A DNA stretch of 64,000 bases from Burkholderia savannae (GTDB lineage: Bacteria; Pseudomonadota; Gammaproteobacteria; Burkholderiales; Burkholderiaceae), in NCBI RefSeq assembly GCF_001524445.2, contig NZ_CP013417.1, positions 3,410,001 to 3,474,000 on the forward strand, given 5' to 3'. The notes beneath the pieces are model-generated. The model was not told where the DNA came from. It saw only the letters and a program-made list of their open reading frames with translations, and did not search any database. This document shows, piece after piece, positions 27,519 through 38,206 of this stretch. Numbering within the stretch: the first letter of the stretch is position 1; each line of letters opens with the position of its first letter. The position numbers and the translations under genes are program-made.

Positions 27519-28502
27519 ATGATAGCGAAAATCAATGATGATCGGGCGCTCGCGCTCGCCCGCGACGTGCTCGACATCGAGGCGAACGCCGTGCGCGCGC
27601 TCGCCGACCAGCTCGACGGCGAATTCGTCGCCGCGGTCGGGCTGCTTCTGAATTGCCGCGGCCGCGTCGTCGTGTCCGGGATCGGCAAATCGGGGCACAT
27701 CGCCCGCAAGATCGCCGCGACGCTCGCCAGCACCGGCACTCCCGCGTTTTTCGTTCACCCGGCCGAAGCCAGCCACGGCGATCTCGGCATGGTCACCAAG
27801 GACGACGTGTTCATCGCGATCTCGAACTCCGGCGAATCGGAGGAGCTCGTCGCAATCCTACCGCTCATCAAGCGCCTCGGCGCGAAGCTGATCGCGATGA
27901 CGGGCCGCCCGGCGTCGAGCCTCGCGACGCTGTCCGACGTCCACCTGAACGCGGGCGTCGCGAAGGAGGCGTGCCCGCTGAACCTCGCGCCGACGGCCAG
28001 CACGACGGCCGCGCTCGCGCTCGGCGACGCGCTCGCGGTCGCGGTGCTCGACGCGCGCGGCTTCGGCTCCGACGATTTCGCGCGCTCGCATCCGGGCGGC
28101 GCGCTCGGCCGGCGCCTCCTCACGTACGTGCGCGACGTGATGCGCACGGGCGACGAGGTGCCCGCCGTGCCGCTCGGCGCGACGCTCGCCGACGCCCTCT
28201 TCCAGATCACCGCGAAGCGGATGGGAATGACGGCCGTCGTCGACGACGCGGGCCGCGTGGCCGGCATCTTCACCGACGGCGATCTGCGCCGCGTGCTCGA
28301 GCGCGACGGCGACTTCCGCCGCCTGCCGATCGCCGACGTAATGACGCGCAATCCGCGCACGATAGCGCCGGATCACCTCGCCGTCGAGGCGGTGGAACTG
28401 ATGGAGCGCCACCGGATCAACCAGATGCTCGTCGTCGACGAGCGGGGCGCGCTGATCGGCGCGCTCAACATGCACGATCTGTTCTCGAAGAAGGTGATTT
28501 GA
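27519..28502 (+). CDS. kdsD: D-arabinose 5-phosphate isomerase
   Basis: 327 residues from ATG 27519 (MIAKINDDRALALARDVL). An SIS sugar-isomerase domain (VVVSGIGKSGHIARKIAATL; HPAEASHGDLGMV) is followed by two CBS domains (from ~210: VMRTGDEVP; DVMTRNPRTI). Converts ribulose-5-P to arabinose-5-P, the first step to Kdo for LPS. The stop overlaps kdsC (TGATG). No ribosome site precedes the ATG. Confidence 0.96.
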   Translation: MIAKINDDRALALARDVLDIEANAVRALADQLDGEFVAAVGLLLNCRGRVVVSGIGKSGHIARKIAATLASTGTPAFFVHPAEASHGDLGMVTKDDVFIAISNSGESEELVAILPLIKRLGAKLIAMTGRPASSLATLSDVHLNAGVAKEACPLNLAPTASTTAALALGDALAVAVLDARGFGSDDFARSHPGGALGRRLLTYVRDVMRTGDEVPAVPLGATLADALFQITAKRMGMTAVVDDAGRVAGIFTDGDLRRVLERDGDFRRLPIADVMTRNPRTIAPDHLAVEAVELMERHRINQMLVVDERGALIGALNMHDLFSKKVI

Positions 28503-29041
28503 TGTCCGCGCCCCCTGTCACGGCGGCCGAGCGCGCGAGCCGCGTGAAGCTGATGATTTTCGACGTCGACGGCGTGCTGACCGACGGCGGCCTCCATTTC
28601 ACCGCGACGGGCGACACGATGAAGTCGTTCAACACGCTCGACGGCCACGGCGTGAAGCTCCTCGGCGAAGCCGGCGTCGCGACCGCGATCATCACCGGCC
28701 GCCGCTCGGAAGCGGTCGCCGCGCGCGCGAAGGAAATGCGGATCGCGCACCTGCATCAGGGCGTCGAGGACAAGCTCGCCGTGTTCGGCGAGCTGCTGCG
28801 CGCGCTCGGCCTCGAGGCCGCCGAGTGCGGCTACATGGGCGACGACTGGCCCGACCTCGCGGTGATGCTGCGCTGCGGCTTCGCGGCCGCGCCGGCGAAC
28901 GCGCATCCGGACGTGATCGCGCGCGCGCACTGGGTCGCCGAGGCTCGCGGCGGCCACGGCGCGGTGCGCGAAGTGTGCGACGCGATCCTGCGCGCGCAGC
29001 ACCGCTACGACGCGCTGCTCGCGGCCGCCTGCGGAGTCTGA
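28502..29041 (+). CDS. kdsC: 3-deoxy-D-manno-octulosonate 8-phosphate phosphatase
   Basis: 179 residues. HAD superfamily: FDVDGVLTDGGL near the N-terminus (nucleophile Asp), TGRRSEAV, and GDDWPDLAVM. Removes phosphate from Kdo-8-P. It begins in the kdsD stop codon and is followed after four bases by lptC, so Kdo synthesis and LPS transport are co-transcribed. Confidence 0.96.
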   Translation: MSAPPVTAAERASRVKLMIFDVDGVLTDGGLHFTATGDTMKSFNTLDGHGVKLLGEAGVATAIITGRRSEAVAARAKEMRIAHLHQGVEDKLAVFGELLRALGLEAAECGYMGDDWPDLAVMLRCGFAAAPANAHPDVIARAHWVAEARGGHGAVREVCDAILRAQHRYDALLAAACGV

Positions 29042-29045
29042 GCGG

Positions 29046-29660
29046 ATGGACGGCAAATTCCGGCTGACTTCGATGATCCCGCTCGTCGCGATGGCGGCGC
29101 TCGCGGGCGGCACGTACTGGCTGCTGCAGGCGACGCTGCCGCCGCCCGGCGAGGCGGTCGTGCGGCCGAAATCGCACACGCCCGACTATTTCGCGGACAA
29201 TTTCTCCGTCACCGAGCTCGACCAGACGGGCTCGACCCAGTACCGGCTGGCGGCGGCGGGCCTCGTCCACTACGAAGACGACGAGACGAGCGACCTGACT
29301 CAGCCCGCGCTGCGCGCGTTCCAGCCCGGCAAGCCGACCGTGACCGCGACCGCCAAGCGCGGCGTCGTCAACGGCGACGTGTCGATCGTCGATTTGTATG
29401 ACGAAGCGCGGATCGTACGCGCGGCGGGCGCGGGCGACCCGCCGATGCAGGCGGATTCCGAGCATTTCCGGGTGTTGGTCAACGACGATGTGATCGAGAC
29501 CGAAAAGCCGGTTAAACTTCAGCGCGGCCTGTCGATCGCGAACGCCGCCGCCGGGATGAAGTACAACAACGTCACCCGAGTCATCGAACTCTACGGCAAC
29601 GTGCGCGGCACGATCGCCTCTTCCGACGCGTCCGGCGGCGCTCCAGGCCAACCCAAGTAA
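29046..29660 (+). CDS. lptC: LPS export system protein LptC
   Basis: 204 residues. One N-terminal membrane anchor (MIPLVAMAALAGGTYWLL) and a periplasmic beta-jellyroll region (DYFADNFSVTELDQTGSTQY...). Links the LptBFG transporter to LptA in the periplasmic LPS bridge. Sits between kdsC and lptA, as is standard. Confidence 0.93.
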   Translation: MDGKFRLTSMIPLVAMAALAGGTYWLLQATLPPPGEAVVRPKSHTPDYFADNFSVTELDQTGSTQYRLAAAGLVHYEDDETSDLTQPALRAFQPGKPTVTATAKRGVVNGDVSIVDLYDEARIVRAAGAGDPPMQADSEHFRVLVNDDVIETEKPVKLQRGLSIANAAAGMKYNNVTRVIELYGNVRGTIASSDASGGAPGQPK

Positions 29661-29678
29661 CTCACCACGCGGGACTGC

Positions 29679-30344
29679 ATGAACGAATCGTTCCCTTGTT
29701 TATTCCAGAGCGGCGCACGCCGCGTCGTCCGCGCGGTGCTCGCGGCGGCGCTCGTCGCGGCGCCGCTCGCGGGCGTCGCGCCCGCAGCCCATGCCGAAAA
29801 GGCCGACCGCGACAAGCCGATCAACGTCGAAGCGGACAACCTGACCTATGACGACCTGAAGCAGGTCACGGTCGCGACGGGCAACGTCGTCATCACGAAG
29901 GGCACGATCCTGATCAAGGGCGACCGCGTCGAGGTGCGCCAGGACGCGCAGGGCTACCAGTACGCGACCGCGACGGCCTCCGGCAAGAAGCACGCATCGT
30001 TTCGCCAGAAGCGCGAAGGCCTCGACGAATACATCGACGGCGACGCCGAGCGAATCGACTACGACGGCAAGCAGGATCTGACCACGCTGACGACGAACGC
30101 GACCGTGCGCCGCCTGCAAGGCCTGTCCACCGTCGCCGACACGGTTCACGGCAGCGTGATCACCTACGACGGCCAGCGCGACTTCTACACCGCGCGCGGC
30201 GGCAAGGACGTCGTCGCGCCGGGCAACCCGGGCGGGCGCGTGCGCGCGATGCTGACGCCGAAGAACAGCGGCCCGGCGCCGCTGTCCGGCGGCCCCGCGC
30301 AGCTCTCGCCGTCGAACAGCCTGCAGGGAGCACCGAACCCGTGA
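29679..30344 (+). CDS. lptA: LPS transport periplasmic protein LptA
   Basis: 221 residues. Signal peptide [20 protein letters not shown] with cleavage after AHA, then the OstA/LptA beta-jellyroll ([29 protein letters not shown]). The end is a Pro/Gly/Ser-rich tail. Forms the periplasmic bridge for LPS. Its TGA overlaps the GTG start of lptB. Confidence 0.95.
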   Translation: MNESFPCLFQSGARRVVRAVLAAALVAAPLAGVAPAAHAEKADRDKPINVEADNLTYDDLKQVTVATGNVVITKGTILIKGDRVEVRQDAQGYQYATATASGKKHASFRQKREGLDEYIDGDAERIDYDGKQDLTTLTTNATVRRLQGLSTVADTVHGSVITYDGQRDFYTARGGKDVVAPGNPGGRVRAMLTPKNSGPAPLSGGPAQLSPSNSLQGAPNP

Positions 30345-31117
30345 ACGCGCTCCCCAATCGCCAGCCGGCCGGCACGTCGAGCTCGCTCGTCGTGCGCAAC
30401 CTGAAGAAGCGCTACGGCTCGCGCACCGTCGTCAAGGACGTATCGCTCGACGTGAAGAGCGGCGAAGTCGTCGGCCTGCTCGGCCCGAACGGCGCCGGCA
30501 AGACGACGTCGTTCTACATGATCGTCGGCCTCGTGCCGCTCGACGCGGGCGACATCTCGCTGAACGGCAGCCCGATCAGCCTGATGCCGATCCACAAGCG
30601 CGCGTCGCTCGGCCTGTCGTACCTGCCGCAGGAAGCGTCGGTGTTCCGCAAGCTGACCGTCGAGCAGAACATCCGCGCGGTGCTCGAACTGCAGCACGGC
30701 GACAACGGCAAGCGGCTGTCCAAGGACGAGATCGGCGCGCGCGCGGAGGCGCTCCTCGAAGAGCTGCAGATCGCGCACCTGCGCGACAATCCGGCGCTGT
30801 CGCTGTCGGGCGGCGAGCGCCGCCGCGTCGAGATCGCGCGCGCGCTCGCGAGCAACCCGAGCTTCATTCTGCTCGACGAGCCGTTCGCGGGCGTCGATCC
30901 GATCGCGGTGCTCGAAATCCAGAAGATCGTGAAGTTCCTGAAGCAGCGCAATATCGGCGTGCTGATCACCGATCACAACGTGCGCGAGACGCTCGGCATC
31001 TGCGATCACGCGTACATCATCAGCGACGGCTCGGTGCTCGCGTCCGGCGCTCCGAAGGAAATCATCGAAAACGAAAGCGTGCGGCGCGTCTACCTCGGCG
31101 AGCACTTCCGCATGTGA
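30341..31117 (+). CDS. lptB: LPS export ABC transporter ATP-binding protein LptB
   Basis: 258 residues from a GTG that overlaps the lptA stop. Walker [17 protein letters not shown], signature [15 protein letters not shown], Walker [17 protein letters not shown], and the switch His in ITDHNVRET. Powers LPS extraction from the inner membrane with LptFG. The N-terminus carries about 17 extra residues before the ABC fold. Confidence 0.97.
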   Translation: MNALPNRQPAGTSSSLVVRNLKKRYGSRTVVKDVSLDVKSGEVVGLLGPNGAGKTTSFYMIVGLVPLDAGDISLNGSPISLMPIHKRASLGLSYLPQEASVFRKLTVEQNIRAVLELQHGDNGKRLSKDEIGARAEALLEELQIAHLRDNPALSLSGGERRRVEIARALASNPSFILLDEPFAGVDPIAVLEIQKIVKFLKQRNIGVLITDHNVRETLGICDHAYIISDGSVLASGAPKEIIENESVRRVYLGEHFRM

Positions 31118-31284
31118 GCGGCGCGGGACACGATCCCGCGGCCGTCCTTTCCCAGGCGCGATCCGCGCCGTCCCTCCGCACGTTCGGCATGCGCCGGGCG
31201 TGCGCATTCGCGCGCCAAGCGTCATCCCGAATGCCTCAACGCGCCGCCCTCGTGGCAAACTTCCGGCATGACTCCCTTTTTGCC

Positions 31285-32793
31285 ATGAAAGCCAGCCTCC
31301 AACTCCGCCTGTCGCAGCATCTCGCGCTCACGCCCCAGCTTCAACAGTCGATCCGGCTGCTGCAGCTATCGACGCTCGAACTGCAACAGGAAGTCGCGAC
31401 GGCGATCGCGCAGAACCCGCTGCTCGAAAACGACGACGACTGGATCGCGAGCCCGCTGCGCGTCGCGGCCGACGGCTCGGTGATCGCGCAGACGCCCGCG
31501 TCGCCCGCACCCGAGCCGATGCAGGGCGCGTCGAACGGCACGAGTGCGACGAATGAGCGCACCGAGCGCGACGAGCCCGCCGGCGTCGACGAATACGACA
31601 GCTATTCGGCCGACAGCGGCGACGCGAACCAATGGAACCTCGACGACTTCGGCCGCTCGCCCGCCGCCTCCGACGACGACGATCTGCCGCCGATGCAGAT
31701 CCACGAAACGTCGACCTCGCTGCGCGACCATCTGATGGCGCAACTGCGCGTCACGCAGGCGAGCCCGCGCGATCGCGCGCTCGTCACGTTCCTGATCGAA
31801 TCGCTCGACGACGACGGCTATCTGGCGGCGCCGCTCGATGAAGTGCTTTCCGATCTGCCGGCGGAGCTCGAAGTCGACGTCGACGAACTGAGCGCGGCGC
31901 TCGCGCTCCTGCACAGCTTCGATCCGGCCGGCGTCGGCGCGCGCTCCGCATCCGAGTGCCTGAAGCTGCAGCTGCTGCGCCTCGATCCGTCCCCTACGCG
32001 CGCGCTCGCGCTCGATATCGTGTCGCAGCATCTCGAGCTGCTCGCCGCGCGCGATTTCACGCGCTTGCGCAAGCAACTGAAAGCGACCGACGACGAACTG
32101 CGCGACGCGCACGCGCTGATCCGCTCGCTCGAGCCGTTCCCCGGCGCGGCGTACGGCAAGGCCGAAGCGGACTACGTGGTGCCCGACATCATCGTGAAGA
32201 AGACGGGCCAGAACTGGCAGGCGGAACTCAATCCGGAAGTCGTGCCGCGGCTGCGGATCAACCACCTGTACGCGAACATCCTGCGCAACAGCCGCGGCGA
32301 TCCGAGCACGGGCTCGCTCAAGCAGCAACTGCAGGAAGCGCGCTGGCTGATCAAGAACATTCAGCAGCGATTCGAGACGATCCTGCGCGTCGCGCAGGCG
32401 ATTGTCGAACGTCAGAAGAATTTCTTCGCGCACGGCGAAATTGCGATGCGCCCCTTGGTTTTGCGGGAAATAGCTGATACGCTGGGCCTACACGAATCGA
32501 CTGTCTCCCGTGTGACAACCGGCAAGTACATGCTGACCCCGTTCGGCACACTTGAATTTAAGTACTTCTTCGGATCGCACGTTTCGACAGACACCGGAGG
32601 TGCCGCGTCGTCGACGGCCATCCGCGCCCTCATCAAACAACTGATAGGAGCCGAAGACCCCAAATCCCCTCTTTCGGATAGTCGTATAGCCGAGCTGCTA
32701 GCGGAACAAGGGTTCGTGGTCGCGCGCCGCACGGTTGCCAAATATCGCGAAGCCCTCAAGATCCCGGCGGTGAATCTGCGCAAGTCTTTGTAG
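31285..32793 (+). CDS. rpoN: RNA polymerase sigma-54 factor
   Basis: 502 residues from ATG 31285. Region I is Gln/Leu-rich ([20 protein letters not shown]), followed by an acidic region II (residues ~55-130), the core-binding region and the RpoN box [12 protein letters not shown] near the end. The same frame is open back to an ATG at 31114, overlapping the lptB stop, but the 57 extra residues look unlike sigma-54. The 3' quarter is less GC-rich than the rest. A target promoter lies in this window (50618). Confidence 0.96.
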   Translation: MKASLQLRLSQHLALTPQLQQSIRLLQLSTLELQQEVATAIAQNPLLENDDDWIASPLRVAADGSVIAQTPASPAPEPMQGASNGTSATNERTERDEPAGVDEYDSYSADSGDANQWNLDDFGRSPAASDDDDLPPMQIHETSTSLRDHLMAQLRVTQASPRDRALVTFLIESLDDDGYLAAPLDEVLSDLPAELEVDVDELSAALALLHSFDPAGVGARSASECLKLQLLRLDPSPTRALALDIVSQHLELLAARDFTRLRKQLKATDDELRDAHALIRSLEPFPGAAYGKAEADYVVPDIIVKKTGQNWQAELNPEVVPRLRINHLYANILRNSRGDPSTGSLKQQLQEARWLIKNIQQRFETILRVAQAIVERQKNFFAHGEIAMRPLVLREIADTLGLHESTVSRVTTGKYMLTPFGTLEFKYFFGSHVSTDTGGAASSTAIRALIKQLIGAEDPKSPLSDSRIAELLAEQGFVVARRTVAKYREALKIPAVNLRKSL

Positions 32794-32943
32794 CCCGTCG
32801 CCACGCGGCGGGTGTTTTCCGGCCGCCGCATAGTCGACGGCAAAGCCTGCCGACCGATTCGCTCGCGCGCCGAGCGGCGGCAAGCGGAACCGGCAGGCAT
32901 GCCGCCTCTATGCGGAAGGTGGTCATTAGCTTGGAGAAGCACT

Positions 32944-33300
32944 ATGAACCTGAAGATCAGTGGACACCATCTCGAAGTCACGCCTGCTATCCGCGAATAC
33001 GTGATCACCAAGCTCGATAGGGTGCTACGGCATAGCGATCAGGTCATTGATGGCGCTGTGATCCTCACGGTCGACAACCACAAGGAGAAGGACAAGCGGC
33101 AAAAGGCGGAAATCACGCTGCATCTGAAGGGAAAGGATATCTTCGTCGAAAGCGCGAACGGCGACATGTACGCGGCGATCGATCTGCTGATCGACAAGCT
33201 CGACCGCCAGGTCGTCAAGCACATGGAGCGCCTGCAGACGCACGCGCACGAGCCGATCAAGCATCAGGCCGTCGAACAGATCGAACTTCCGCCGCAATGA
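32944..33300 (+). CDS. hpf: Ribosome hibernation promoting factor
   Basis: 118 residues, short-type HPF/Yhb[21 protein letters not shown], and the ladder of basic residues [23 protein letters not shown] precedes the ATG. Binds the 30S subunit in stationary phase; usually co-located with rpoN. Within the 150-base gap from rpoN, GCCTGCCG (32845) and CGGCAGGC (32891) can pair in the leader. Confidence 0.95.
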   Translation: MNLKISGHHLEVTPAIREYVITKLDRVLRHSDQVIDGAVILTVDNHKEKDKRQKAEITLHLKGKDIFVESANGDMYAAIDLLIDKLDRQVVKHMERLQTHAHEPIKHQAVEQIELPPQ

Positions 33301-33325
33301 GCGCGGCGCGACAGCGCCGGCCGAA

Positions 33326-33351
33326 CCGCCCGCCTCGACGGGCGGTTTTTT
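33326..33351 (+). terminator. Terminator after hpf
   Basis: CCGCCCG-CCTCGA-CGGGCGG followed by TTTTTT, a classic rho-independent terminator about 26 bases after the hpf stop. Confidence 0.92.
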
Positions 33352-33444
33352 ATTGTGCAAACCGCTGTGGCGCGACGCGCGCATGTGCGGCGCCCGGGCG
33401 ATTCCCGGCGCTTTGCACGGTGCGCGGCGCCGTCTGCAGTGCTC

Positions 33445-33450
33445 TATAAT
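33445..33450 (+). promoter_or_regulatory. -10 hexamer upstream of ptsN
   Basis: TATAAT, a perfect consensus -10 after the hpf terminator and before ptsN. The nearest -35-like sequence (TTGCAC at 33413) is 26 bases away, too far, so the promoter is only a candidate. Confidence 0.35.
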
Positions 33451-33587
33451 GTGTCGGTTATTATCGGGGGCGATGAACCGGTTCGCCGCGCTTCACAGGT
33501 CTCCGTCGCCAAACGCCGTCCTTTTTGACCGACATGGAAAATCAGTCCGCCGCGAGGAGACCCCAGGCCGCCCCTATGCCTGCCAAC

Positions 33588-34043
33588 ATGAATCGCCTAG
33601 CCAAAATCCTGCCTTTGGAGAACGTCGTCGTCGGCCTCTCCGTCACCAGCAAGAAACGCGTCTTCGAACAAGCCGGGCTGATCTTCGAGAATCAGAACGG
33701 CATCGCCCGCAGCACCGTCACCGACAATCTGTTCGCGCGCGAGCGGCTCGGCTCGACGGGCCTCGGCGAAGGCGTCGCCATTCCGCATGGCCGGATCAAG
33801 GGGCTCAAGCACCCGCTCGCCGCGTTCGTGCGGCTTGCCGAGCCGATCCCGTTCGAGGCGCCGGACGGCCAGCCCGTGTCGCTCTTGATCTTCCTGCTCG
33901 TGCCCGAGCAGGCGACGCAGGCGCATCTCGAAATCCTCTCCGAAATTGCCCAACTGCTGTCCGACCGCGACACTCGCGAGCGTCTGCACACCGAACCGGA
34001 TCGCGACGAGTTGCATCAACTCCTGACTCAGTGGCAACCTTAA
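33588..34043 (+). CDS. ptsN: PTS IIA-like nitrogen regulatory protein
   Basis: 151 residues from ATG 33588 (MNRLAKILPLENVVVGLS); in-frame ATGs at 33534 and 33576 would lengthen the N-terminus and none has a clear ribosome site. The phosphorylated His is in GVAIPHGRI. Part of the nitrogen PTS that senses N status and modulates K+ transport and other targets. Lies in the rpoN-hpf-ptsN-hprK-rapZ series. Confidence 0.95.
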   Translation: MNRLAKILPLENVVVGLSVTSKKRVFEQAGLIFENQNGIARSTVTDNLFARERLGSTGLGEGVAIPHGRIKGLKHPLAAFVRLAEPIPFEAPDGQPVSLLIFLLVPEQATQAHLEILSEIAQLLSDRDTRERLHTEPDRDELHQLLTQWQP

Positions 34044-34171
34044 GCTGATCGGGGCGGTTCGTTCCCCATTGCGTCGCGGCCCGCGCCGCCGAGTCGAGCC
34101 GCCCGCCGCCGGGCCGGCGCCGCAACCGTCGTTGCAGCGTCCGGGCGCCGGCTCCTTGGAGTGACGGACTC

Positions 34172-35140
34172 ATGGATACGTCCAGCATCAACGCCCAGAG
34201 CATCTTCGACGACAACGCAGCCATGCTGAAGCTCAGCTGGCTGACGGGGCATGAAGGCTGGGAACGCGGGTTTTCCGCCGATACGGTCGCGAACGCGACG
34301 TCGAGCGCCGACCTCGTCGGCCACCTGAACCTGATCCACCCGAACCGGATTCAGGTGCTCGGCGAAGCCGAAATCGACTACTACCAGCGCCAGACCGACG
34401 AAGACCGCTCGCGCCACATGGCCGAGCTGATCGCCCTCGAGCCGCCGTTCCTCGTCGTCGCCGGCGGCGCCGCCGCGCCGCCCGAGCTCGTCCTGCGCTG
34501 CACGCGCTCGTCGACGCCGCTCTTCACGACGCCGATGTCGGCCGCCGCGGTAATCGACAGCCTGCGCCTCTACATGTCGCGCATCCTCGCGCCGCGCGCG
34601 ACGCTGCACGGCGTGTTCCTCGACATCCTCGGAATGGGCGTGCTGCTGACGGGCGATTCGGGCCTCGGCAAGAGCGAGCTCGGCCTCGAGCTGATCAGCC
34701 GCGGCCACGGGCTCGTCGCCGACGACGCGGTCGACTTCGTCCGACTTGGCCCCGATTTCGTCGAAGGGCGCTGCCCGCCGCTGCTGCAAAACCTGCTCGA
34801 AGTGCGCGGCCTCGGCCTCCTCGACATCAAGACGATCTTCGGCGAAACGGCCGTGCGCCGGAAGATGAAGCTCAAGCTGATCGTGCAACTCGTGCGCCGG
34901 CCGGACGGCGAGTTCCAGCGGCTGCCGCTCGAAAGCCAGACGGTCGACGTGCTGGGGCTGCCGATCAGCAAGGTGACGATCCAGGTGGCGGCGGGCCGCA
35001 ACCTCGCGGTGCTCGTCGAGGCGGCGGTGCGCAACACGATCTTGCAGCTGCGCGGCATCGACACGCTGCGCGACTTCATGGACCGCCAGCGCCTCGCGAT
35101 GCAGGACCCGGACAGCCAGTTTCCCGGCAAGCTCGTGTAA
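34172..35140 (+). CDS. hprK: HPr kinase/phosphorylase
   Basis: 322 residues. Walker [15 protein letters not shown] near residue 155 and the signature [17 protein letters not shown]. Phosphorylates HPr/NPr on serine; in proteobacteria it acts with PtsN and RapZ. A 128-base gap after ptsN contains no gene. Confidence 0.96.
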
Positions 35141-35182
35141 CCCGCGCCGGCTCCCGCTCGCCACGCTGGCGCAACGAGCCGG

Positions 35183-35191
35183 TGCTATGAT
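35183..35191 (+). promoter_or_regulatory. Extended -10 candidate upstream of rapZ
   Basis: TGCTATGAT, 25 bases before the ATG. No -35 visible. rapZ may also be read through from hprK. Confidence 0.3.
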
Positions 35192-35215
35192 GAAACGTCA
35201 GGATTTTCTCTTTCC

Positions 35216-36109
35216 ATGCGCATTGTCCTCATCACCGGCATCTCCGGCTCCGGCAAGTCCGTCGCGCTGAACGCGCTGGAGGACGCGGGCTACTATTGCG
35301 TCGACAATCTGCCGCCGCACGTGCTGCCCGAGCTCGCCCGCTACCTCGCCAACGAAGGCCAGAACCGGCTCGCCGTCGCGATCGACGCGCGCTCGAGCGC
35401 ATCGCTCGACGAAATGCCCGGCCTCATCCGCGCGTTGTCGCGCGAGCACGACGTGCGCGTGCTGTTCCTGAACGCGAGCACGCAGGCGCTGATCCAGCGC
35501 TTCTCCGAGACGCGCCGCCGCCATCCGCTGTCGGGCTCGCCGTCGCACGACGCGGACGTGGGCCTCCTCGTATCGCTCGAAGAGGCGATCGAGCGCGAAC
35601 GCGATCTCGTTGCGCCGCTCGCCGAATTCGGCCACCAGATCGACACGAGCAATCTGCGCGCGAACGTGCTGCGCACGTGGGTCAAGCGCTTCATCGAGCA
35701 GAAGAACGACGATCTCGTGCTGATGTTCGAATCGTTCGGCTTCAAGCGCGGCGTGCCGCTCGACGCCGATTTCATGTTCGACGTGCGCGCGCTGCCGAAC
35801 CCGTACTATGACCACGAGCTGCGCCCGCTCACCGGGGTCGACCAGCCTGTCGTCGCGTTTCTCGACGCATTGCCTGTCGTCCATCAAATGCTGGACGACA
35901 TCGAGTCGTTTCTCGTCAAGTGGCTGCCGCATTTCCGCGAGGATAATCGCAGCTACCTGACGGTCGCGATCGGCTGCACGGGCGGCCAGCATCGGTCGGT
36001 GTTCCTCGCGGAGACGCTCGCCGCGCGTCTTTCGAGGCAGGCCAACGTGATCGTGCGGCATCGTGACGCGCCCGTCGCCGTGGACGCGTCGTCGCGGCTC
36101 GTCACCTAG
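35216..36109 (+). CDS. rapZ: RNase adapter protein RapZ
   Basis: 297 residues. P-loop [19 protein letters not shown] at the N-terminus and the C-terminal block [18 protein letters not shown]. Family members bind RNA and tune glucosamine-6-P synthase expression, and bind nucleotides. Follows hprK after 75 bases. Confidence 0.96.
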   Translation: MRIVLITGISGSGKSVALNALEDAGYYCVDNLPPHVLPELARYLANEGQNRLAVAIDARSSASLDEMPGLIRALSREHDVRVLFLNASTQALIQRFSETRRRHPLSGSPSHDADVGLLVSLEEAIERERDLVAPLAEFGHQIDTSNLRANVLRTWVKRFIEQKNDDLVLMFESFGFKRGVPLDADFMFDVRALPNPYYDHELRPLTGVDQPVVAFLDALPVVHQMLDDIESFLVKWLPHFREDNRSYLTVAIGCTGGQHRSVFLAETLAARLSRQANVIVRHRDAPVAVDASSRLVT

Positions 36110-36135
36110 CGCCGCTCACTTTTCGCGTGCCCGCC

Positions 36136-36768
36136 ATGTCCTCTCTGTCGACCACCCTCATCGATTTGCCGCTGTTTCCACTGCATACGGTGTTGTTTCC
36201 GGGCGGACAGTTGCCCCTGAAAGTCTTCGAGGCGCGTTATCTGGACATGGCGCGCGCGTGCATGCGCGACGAGGCGCCATTCGGCGTGTGCCTGCTGAAG
36301 AGCGGCCCCGAAGTCGCTCAGGAAGGCGAAGTATCGGTGCCCGAGACGATCGGCTGCATGGCGCGCATCGTCGAATGCGACACCGGCGAATTCGGCATGC
36401 TGTTCCTGCGCACGATCGGCACGCAGCGCTTCGAGCTGCTGTCGCATCGGGTCGAGGCGAACGGCCTCCTCGTGGGCATCGCCGAGCCGATGCAGGACGA
36501 CATCCCGCTCGAAGGCGACGAAGCGCTCGCGCAATTCGGCGCATGCGCGGAAGCGCTCGAGCGGATCGTCGACGTCCTGCGCAAATCCGACGCCGAATTG
36601 CCGTTCGTCGAGCCGTTTCGCTTCGGCGATCCGACGTGGGTGTCGAACCGGCTCGCGGAAGTGCTGCCGCTCGATCTGCGCGCGCGGCAGAAGCTGATGG
36701 AGTTTCCCGACGTCGGCGCGCGAATCGACGCGGTTCATCGCGAACTGAATCGTCACGGCTGGCTGTAG
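36136..36768 (+). CDS. LON N-terminal domain protein
   Basis: 210 residues (a GTG three codons upstream is possible). Contains only the substrate-binding domain of Lon: DLPLFPLHTVLFPGGQLPL and KVFEARYLDM at the start. No AAA or protease domain. Small stand-alone LON proteins of this type are common; their role is unknown. Starts 26 bases after rapZ. Confidence 0.9.
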   Translation: MSSLSTTLIDLPLFPLHTVLFPGGQLPLKVFEARYLDMARACMRDEAPFGVCLLKSGPEVAQEGEVSVPETIGCMARIVECDTGEFGMLFLRTIGTQRFELLSHRVEANGLLVGIAEPMQDDIPLEGDEALAQFGACAEALERIVDVLRKSDAELPFVEPFRFGDPTWVSNRLAEVLPLDLRARQKLMEFPDVGARIDAVHRELNRHGWL

Positions 36769-37091
36769 ACGCGCAATGCGCGCGGTTGCCCCGCGGGCAT
36801 CGCGGCAAGCCGACCTGATGCGTTCGGCGTCGTTGCCGTTATCGGCGTTCCAGGCACGAGCCGCGTGCGCGCGCCCGATCGAATGCTCGATTCGTCCGCG
36901 CAACTCACGCGTTCGCGCACGACGCTCGCGGTAATCACGGCAATCCCGGCAAGCGCCGTCGCCCCGCGATGAAAGCGAGCCGGACGCGGCCGCCGCCCTT
37001 GCGCTTCGCCGTCGACGTCACATGTTTTCGCCGCACGTGTTCGCCGCATCGAATCGCCTGCCCCCTCGGTGTCCGCGCGACCGCTCCCCGC
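36769..37091. other. Gene-free convergent gap
   Basis: About 320 bases between the LON gene and mutY, which converge here. No terminator with a T-run and no credible small gene seen. Confidence 0.5.
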
Positions 37092-38198
37092 CTAAAGCAA
37101 CGACCCGCTCAACCCGTCGAGCAGCTTGCGCACCGGGGCCGGCACGCCGTACGCGTCGAGCTTGTCGAGCGCAACCCATGCCGTCTCGTCGTCGGCCGCC
37201 TGCAGCGCGCCGCCCATCGCGCTGGCGAGCTCGGCGAGCCTCGGCTCGATCTCGAGCTTGAAGTGCGTGAACGTATGCGTGAACGGCGCGAGTGCCGCGA
37301 GCGCCGCGCCGCCTAATTCGCGCGCACGCCGCGCGAGCGCGGCGTCGCCGTCCGCTTCGGGCAGACTCCACAAACCGCCCCAGATGCCCGTGGGCGGACG
37401 CCGCTGCAACAGCACCGCGTCGCCGTCGCGCAGCACGAGCATCCACGTACGGCGCGTCGGCACCGCCTTCTTCGGGCGCGCGGCGGGCAGTTCGCGTTGC
37501 CGCCCGCTTCGCTCGGCGGCGCAGTCCCCCGCGAACGGGCAGCGCGCGCAATCGGGCTTGCCGCGCACGCAAAGCGTCGCGCCGAGATCCATCAAGCCCT
37601 GCGTGTACGCGGTGACGTCGGCCTGTTCGGCCGCATCGGGCAGCAGCGACTCGGCGAGCGCCCACATCTCGTTCTCGACGCGCTTGTCGCCCGGAAAGCC
37701 CTCGACGCCGAATACGCGCGCGAGCACCCGCTTCACGTTGCCGTCGAGGATCGTCGCGCGCGCGCCGAACGCGAACGACGCGATCGCCGCGGCCGTCGAC
37801 CGGCCGATGCCCGGCAGCTCGGCGAGCGCTTCGGGCGACGCCGGGAACGCGCCGCCGTGCAGCTCGACGACCGCCTGCGCGCAGCGATGCAGATTGCGCG
37901 CGCGCGAGTAGTAGCCGAGCCCGGCCCAGAGCGCCATCACGTCGTCGATCGGCGCGGCCGCGAGCGCGGCGACGTCCGGATAGCGCTGGAGAAAGCGCAC
38001 GTAGTACGGCACGACGGTCGACACCTGCGTCTGCTGCAACATGATCTCCGACAGCCAGATCCGGTACGGTTCGCGCGTGTTCTGCCACGGCAGGTCGTGA
38101 CGGCCGTGCTTGCGCTGCCATGCGATCAGCGTCGGCGCGAAGGCGGCGTGAAGCGGCGTGACGGCGGGCGGCGCGGGGGGAATGCGGGGCGGTTTCAA
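37092..38198 (-). CDS. mutY: A/G-specific adenine glycosylase
   Basis: 368 residues. HhH-GPD core: LPWQNTREPYRIWLSEIMLQ, PGIGRSTAAAIASFAFG, catalytic Asp in QGLMDLGATLC, and the [4Fe-4S] cluster Cys-x6-Cys-x2-Cys-x5-Cys (CVRGKPDCARCPFAGDC). The C-terminal NUDIX-like domain recognises 8-oxoG. Removes A opposite 8-oxoG. Starts eight bases after the mutM stop, so the two GO-system glycosylases are co-transcribed. Confidence 0.97.
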   Translation of the reverse strand: MKPPRIPPAPPAVTPLHAAFAPTLIAWQRKHGRHDLPWQNTREPYRIWLSEIMLQQTQVSTVVPYYVRFLQRYPDVAALAAAPIDDVMALWAGLGYYSRARNLHRCAQAVVELHGGAFPASPEALAELPGIGRSTAAAIASFAFGARATILDGNVKRVLARVFGVEGFPGDKRVENEMWALAESLLPDAAEQADVTAYTQGLMDLGATLCVRGKPDCARCPFAGDCAAERSGRQRELPAARPKKAVPTRRTWMLVLRDGDAVLLQRRPPTGIWGGLWSLPEADGDAALARRARELGGAALAALAPFTHTFTHFKLEIEPRLAELASAMGGALQAADDETAWVALDKLDAYGVPAPVRKLLDGLSGSLL

Positions 38199-38206
38199 GA
38201 TTTATT

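Noticed and set aside
31114..31284. N-terminal extension of rpoN to an ATG in the lptB stop
   Set aside because: The extra residues do not look like sigma-54 region I, which begins at the ATG at 31285.
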